Source: CAYNRA01 sp046293395 (GTDB lineage Bacteria; Bacteroidota; Bacteroidia; Cytophagales; Spirosomataceae). From it: a DNA stretch of 64,000 bases. The position numbers were made by a program, and so were the translations under genes. The DNA lies in the NCBI GenBank assembly GCA_046293395.1, contig JBKBOU010000004.1, forward strand, positions 62,001-126,000, given 5' to 3'. Each line of letters begins with the position of its first letter. The first letter of the stretch is position 1. Under the pieces are notes generated by a model, which did no database searches, was not told where the DNA came from, and worked only from the letters and a program-made list of their open reading frames with translations. Of the stretch, positions 60,595 to 64,000 are shown piece after piece.

Positions 60595-62013
60595 CTAGTA
60601 GGAATCATTTACATCCGGAGGAGAGTTTCGTCTGAACTTCTCTATCAATGTAGTAAGAATATTAGATGTTTCGTTTTCCGGTCTTTTTGGCGGTTTTGGA
60701 ATGGGCTCCGAAGTCTCTGTCGGAATTTGAGGTGTCATGTACGAAGTAGGTTGCAAAAGTAGCCCAGTGTATGCAGGAAAACGTGTGTCAAATGGTTTCA
60801 ATGACGCCAACATGAGCCCGATAGCCGTAGCATACTTAGGATTCTGCAAATGAGTGCCTTCTTCCCCTTGTACGTAGGCAATATTTTGGAGATGGCTACC
60901 CACGCGCGTATAAATTTCCTCTCCCAAGACACTAGAAAACAAATTGACAATTTGATACATATTGGCCGTGCCTCCTGTCAGGATACAGCCGTGAATGAGC
61001 TGGTCGCGTAGCCCTGAGCGCGTCATCTCTGCGGAGACAATCAGGGCGATTTCACGTAGGCGTAAATCTACGATACGACGGATATGGTCCACCCGAATTT
61101 GCCGGGAAGGAAGTCCATTTTTCCCATCTACAAGAATGGTATGCTCTTCTGTGATACTATCCAAAGAAAGCAAGACACTATAGACTAATTTGAGCTTCTC
61201 TGCCTCCTCGATTTGTAGTCGGAACGCCTCGGCGATGTCAGCTGTGATAGTTCTTCCGGCAATTGGAACGACCTTTCTGTACCGAAGCCCGTGTTTATGA
61301 AAAATGGAAATCTCGGTAAGTTCATTCCCGATATTAACCACCACAATTCCGTTTTTCTTATCTTCTTCGTTCAACACAGAATAACTATCTGCTACTGAGC
61401 TAAGTAGGGCTTTGTCAACACTTAAATAAGGAGAAGTGCCCGAAACAGTAGTGAGAGAAGGTACACTTTTGATGGTTTGGTAAACGGTGTCCAAATTCAC
61501 TTTGGGCATAGTCACCATACAAAAATCACCACTAACTTGTACGCCGACACGCCCAATTGGGTTGTTGGCAGGCGCATTATTTACCGTAAAATCAAGTGGG
61601 AGCGTGTGTAGAATCGTATGTCCATCTCGTACGGCAAAAGAACGCTGCACGTGATTGACCAATGAGCCGACATCCCGAATATCGATAACGCTTGAATTTC
61701 CAGAACTTGTGGTTGTTCCACCATGTTTTGTATCTTGAATAGATACACCAGAAATATTGATATTGACGCTGCTAATATCGCTATCGCATTTGTCTGATAA
61801 TCTCTTCAATACCTTTCCAATGACGTCAATGCAATGTTTTACATTGATGATTTGGCCATTTAAAACTCCTGAGTCAGTGAATACAAACGGAGCTTCTTCG
61901 TACCCGTCAATTTGTATCTCTCCACTCTCTGTGAGAGAACCAGCCACAGCCCGAACACGGTAACTACCGATGTCTAAACCGATTACGATGCTATCATTTG
62001 GGCCTTCGTTCAT
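60595..62013 (-). CDS. ftsA: Cell division protein FtsA
   Basis: 472 residues, actin-like ATPase. The phosphate-1 motif is VIGLDIGSYRVRAVAG; the SHS2/1C domain lies in about 80-170; GIVVVNIGNELTEI is phosphate-2 and GCILTGGTANMYQI the adenosine motif. The C-terminus NILTTLIEKFRRNS is the amphipathic membrane-targeting helix. It tethers FtsZ to the membrane. It has a candidate promoter at 62123-62130. Confidence 0.95.
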   Translation of the reverse strand: MNEGPNDSIVIGLDIGSYRVRAVAGSLTESGEIQIDGYEEAPFVFTDSGVLNGQIINVKHCIDVIGKVLKRLSDKCDSDISSVNINISGVSIQDTKHGGTTTSSGNSSVIDIRDVGSLVNHVQRSFAVRDGHTILHTLPLDFTVNNAPANNPIGRVGVQVSGDFCMVTMPKVNLDTVYQTIKSVPSLTTVSGTSPYLSVDKALLSSVADSYSVLNEEDKKNGIVVVNIGNELTEISIFHKHGLRYRKVVPIAGRTITADIAEAFRLQIEEAEKLKLVYSVLLSLDSITEEHTILVDGKNGLPSRQIRVDHIRRIVDLRLREIALIVSAEMTRSGLRDQLIHGCILTGGTANMYQIVNLFSSVLGEEIYTRVGSHLQNIAYVQGEEGTHLQNPKYATAIGLMLASLKPFDTRFPAYTGLLLQPTSYMTPQIPTETSEPIPKPPKRPENETSNILTTLIEKFRRNSPPDVNDSY

Positions 62014-62122
62014 AAAAGAGAGAATGTTACTGGTTTGTGAATTTGTGAATAAGGCATAAAATTACTTAATTTCAGGTATGGAAAGCAACAAAATTTATTT
62101 CGTGGTCAAAAAGCAAAGTAAA

Positions 62123-62130
62123 CAAAAGTA
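62123..62130 (-). promoter_or_regulatory. -7 element (TACTTTTG, minus strand) before ftsA
   Basis: CAAAAGTA on the plus strand in the ftsQ-ftsA gap, 109 bp before the ftsA ATG. Confidence 0.35.
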
Positions 62131-62135
62131 CGTGT

Positions 62136-62888
62136 TTATTCGATAACTAATTGATTACTAATCGACAAGTCTATTCTTTTTTGGGGTATAACTTCAGGTT
62201 CTTCCAATAATTGGGTGTAATACAGTTTTAATTTTTCTAATTTTCCTGGTACATCCACTGGTTTTCCGAAGTCAATAACATACGTACCAACCAATGGATA
62301 AATGTGTATAAATTGGTCTTTATCAATATCTAATTGTGTAAATTGAACAGACCAAAAAGGGTCATTGTTGATGGTATTTAGGAATGTCAATAGCTCCAAA
62401 TGGGTAGAATCCCGAAGGCTACGTTTCCCAACAAAATAGTCACCTCCCACCAACAAAACGCGGGCAGAAAAATGCCGTGAAGTAGGAAAAAAATAGCCGC
62501 TAGGGTCAATGTAATCTCCCAACTGGTTTTCCTTTATCAAGCGGGCGGTAGGTAAATAAGGCTTCACCTTGATTTGCAGCTGCCCAGATAAATCAATGAA
62601 CGCCTCACACGTTTGTACATGTGGGTTTTTCCGGACACGTTCTTCGACTTCTTCCAAGGATATCTGGTCAATGTATTTGCCTTCCAATACATCTGAACCA
62701 AATTGGGTGGCGTATTGCTTGATTTCCGTTTCTGTTACATACGTCTGATTTTCCGGTTGGTCAATCTCAACAACTGTTTCTGTGCAGCGGTCTTGCCGGA
62801 GCTCAAGTGAAAGCCGAACTAGGCCGTAAACACCGAGCGCGACGAGTAAAAGAATCCCTCCTTTTTTTACTTTCTCTGTTCTACTCAT
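62136..62888 (-). CDS. ftsQ: Cell division protein FtsQ/DivIB-type
   Basis: 250 residues. One N-terminal membrane helix (GGILLLVALGVYGLVRLSLE) is followed by a POTRA-like domain (YVTETEIKQYATQF ... ISLEEVEERVRKNPHVQTCEAFID) and a beta domain with IHIYPLVGTYVIDFGKP. It bridges early and late divisome proteins. Its start overlaps the previous gene's stop by 4 bp. Confidence 0.9.
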   Translation of the reverse strand: MSRTEKVKKGGILLLVALGVYGLVRLSLELRQDRCTETVVEIDQPENQTYVTETEIKQYATQFGSDVLEGKYIDQISLEEVEERVRKNPHVQTCEAFIDLSGQLQIKVKPYLPTARLIKENQLGDYIDPSGYFFPTSRHFSARVLLVGGDYFVGKRSLRDSTHLELLTFLNTINNDPFWSVQFTQLDIDKDQFIHIYPLVGTYVIDFGKPVDVPGKLEKLKLYYTQLLEEPEVIPQKRIDLSISNQLVIE

Positions 62889-63667
62889 ACCAATCCTGCT
62901 AAATAATCATTTGGGTTCTCCATTGCCTTAAAGGCGTCCATCGTTCTGAGTTCACCGTCTGTTTCGCAGAGGTGTTTCAACTTTTTTGTATCTGTACTCC
63001 ACCCATTTCCATCAAAGTAACTGAGCCCCTTGTGGTCACGAATTTTATATAGCGCTGTTGGTTTGTACGCTGTTCCAAGATATACATAAGCACGTTGGTT
63101 TTCTTTTGCCCATTGAATTACCCGCCACATCATCCATTTACCCAAAGAATGCGAACGCATGTAATTCGTGTCAAAAAAAGCAAACCAATAATGTACTATT
63201 TCTTCATCCAATGCTGCCAAGACAAAGCCGGCTAACTGCCCATCTGGAAAAGTAAACCGAAAAATATGTGAGCCCAACGGACGACTTAAAATGTATGCCC
63301 AACGCGCTTCACTCATGTTGTCATCTCCGATACGTTCTTGAATGTACCGGCTACAAAAAGCCTGAAAGTCAGGGTTTTCGATGCCTGCTTCTTCTTTAGG
63401 AAGGACGTCAAGACGAATACCAAGTGGCTCTACCAGACGCGCTACACGTCGGTTTTCAGAGGTATCAGCGAATGTGTCGAGCTCGACGCGCAAACTCCGC
63501 GCCCGATAAAAAACCTCTTTTTCTATTCCCAAATGAGCACTGTAAGGGAGATAACCTTGCCCGTATAAATCGTTCAGGCGGTCTTGCGCTTCCCGAACAG
63601 CATATTGGCTGTAGTTAAAGGTATAAGTGGTATAATCGACGATGCTCTCAGAAAAAAATGTTTTCAT
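62885..63667 (-). CDS. Arginyl-tRNA-protein transferase-like (ATE/GNAT fold) protein in the dcw cluster
   Basis: 260 residues. LPYSAHLGIEKEVFYRARSLRVEL and the C-terminal DGQLAGFVLAALDEE...LGKWMMWRVIQWAKENQRAYVYLGT and YKIRDHKGLSYFDG resemble the C-terminal domain of arginyl/leucyl-tRNA-protein transferases, a GNAT-type fold. The N-terminal cysteine-rich ATE domain is missing. It lies between murG and ftsQ with 4-bp overlaps on both sides, the place usually held by murC. It could be a tRNA-dependent transferase acting in peptidoglycan or protein modification. Confidence 0.7.
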   Translation of the reverse strand: MKTFFSESIVDYTTYTFNYSQYAVREAQDRLNDLYGQGYLPYSAHLGIEKEVFYRARSLRVELDTFADTSENRRVARLVEPLGIRLDVLPKEEAGIENPDFQAFCSRYIQERIGDDNMSEARWAYILSRPLGSHIFRFTFPDGQLAGFVLAALDEEIVHYWFAFFDTNYMRSHSLGKWMMWRVIQWAKENQRAYVYLGTAYKPTALYKIRDHKGLSYFDGNGWSTDTKKLKHLCETDGELRTMDAFKAMENPNDYLAGLV

Positions 63668-64000
63668 GATGGTATGAGTTGAATGATTTGTTCAGCGATA
63701 TCTGCGGCAGCTTGTGGTTTCGCAAAGGATTTCATATTTGCCGAAAGCATGGCACACTGCGCCGGGTCTTCCAATAAGGTAGTGATTGCAGGCAGTAATG
63801 CGTTCATAAGTTGATGATCTTCCACCAACCAAGCTGCTTGGTGGTCAGAAAGACTCCGCGCGTTTTTGGTTTGGTGGTCTTCGGCAGCATTCGGAAATGG
63901 AATCAAAATAGCTGGTTTTTGGACAATGCACAGCTCCGATACTGAAAGTGCTCCTGCCCGCGAAACAACAACATCTGCAGCGGCATACGCAAATGCCATT
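63664..64000 (-). CDS. murG: UDP-GlcNAc:lipid II transferase MurG, C-terminal part
   Basis: The last 111 residues; the gene enters from the right edge. MAFAYAAADVVVSRAGALSVSEL and ILIPFPNAAEDHQTKNA are the MurG donor-site motifs. It adds GlcNAc to lipid I at the inner membrane. Its stop overlaps the next gene's ATG by 4 bp. Confidence 0.95.
   Translation of the reverse strand, partial: MAFAYAAADVVVSRAGALSVSELCIVQKPAILIPFPNAAEDHQTKNARSLSDHQAAWLVEDHQLMNALLPAITTLLEDPAQCAMLSANMKSFAKPQAAADIAEQIIQLIPS

Overview
The window looks like a chromosomal segment of a Bacteroidota bacterium, most likely from the Cytophagales/Spirosomataceae side. The grounds are a SusC/SusD pair, many lipoproteins with Bacteroidota-type lipoboxes, TAnnTTTG (-7) promoter elements upstream of genes, weak Shine-Dalgarno sequences, and typical families (DUF5690, DUF3500, YHYH, SCO1, GH3-like, CPBP). 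I found no rRNA, tRNA or CRISPR array.

Layout. 1-19.9 kb is mostly core genes: membrane protein (partial), EamA transporter, biotin carrier, pyrH-frr, a small secreted protein, ffh, arfB and a lactonase-like propeller, purM, a TRIC channel, a CPBP protease, a dus gene, a GH3-like enzyme, asd, 5-formyl-THF cyclo-ligase, YqgE, an M3 peptidase and a flavin/2Fe-2S reductase. 20.0-25.6 kb is accessory: four tandem paralogous lipoproteins with near-identical C-termini, an ABC exporter (ATPase plus two permeases), and a decayed partial copy. Two copies of an array of three 10-bp repeats with a 20-bp period bracket this block. 25.7-30.7 kb is a TetR-controlled efflux operon (TolC, HlyD-type adaptor, MacB/FtsX-type permease, LolD-type ATPase). 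30.7-32.6 kb is a scar holding a truncated IS4-type transposase, an IS-end-like inverted repeat and a 292-bp duplication of the ATPase 3' end.

32.8-43.3 kb is the most interesting block: SusC, SusD, a phosphonatase-like HAD hydrolase, a TIGR03364-type FAD oxidoreductase and, convergent to these, a DUF5690 12-TM carrier. I read it as an uptake and degradation locus for an (amino)phosphonate, built like a polysaccharide utilization locus. An EcoRI-type restriction-modification pair, keeping the catalytic and recognition residues of EcoRI at the same positions, sits between the oxidoreductase and DUF5690 and is bracketed by a perfect 24-bp direct repeat.

43.4-48.3 kb is a lipoprotein/metal-flavoured cluster (DUF3500, HupE/UreJ-like, YHYH, MORN-repeat, SCO1). 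48.6-50.3 kb is an AT-rich candidate defence module: a nuclease-like protein and an AAA ATPase split by a frameshift at a slippery A7 tract. 50.7-53.1 kb is cydAB, whose terminator arms are perfect DnaA-box sequences. 53.3-58 kb holds fba, an AlkD-like protein, an FMN reductase, TerC, PlsC and gatC. 58-64 kb holds xdhC and the end of the division/cell wall cluster on the minus strand (murG, an arginyltransferase-like gene, ftsQ, ftsA, ftsZ).
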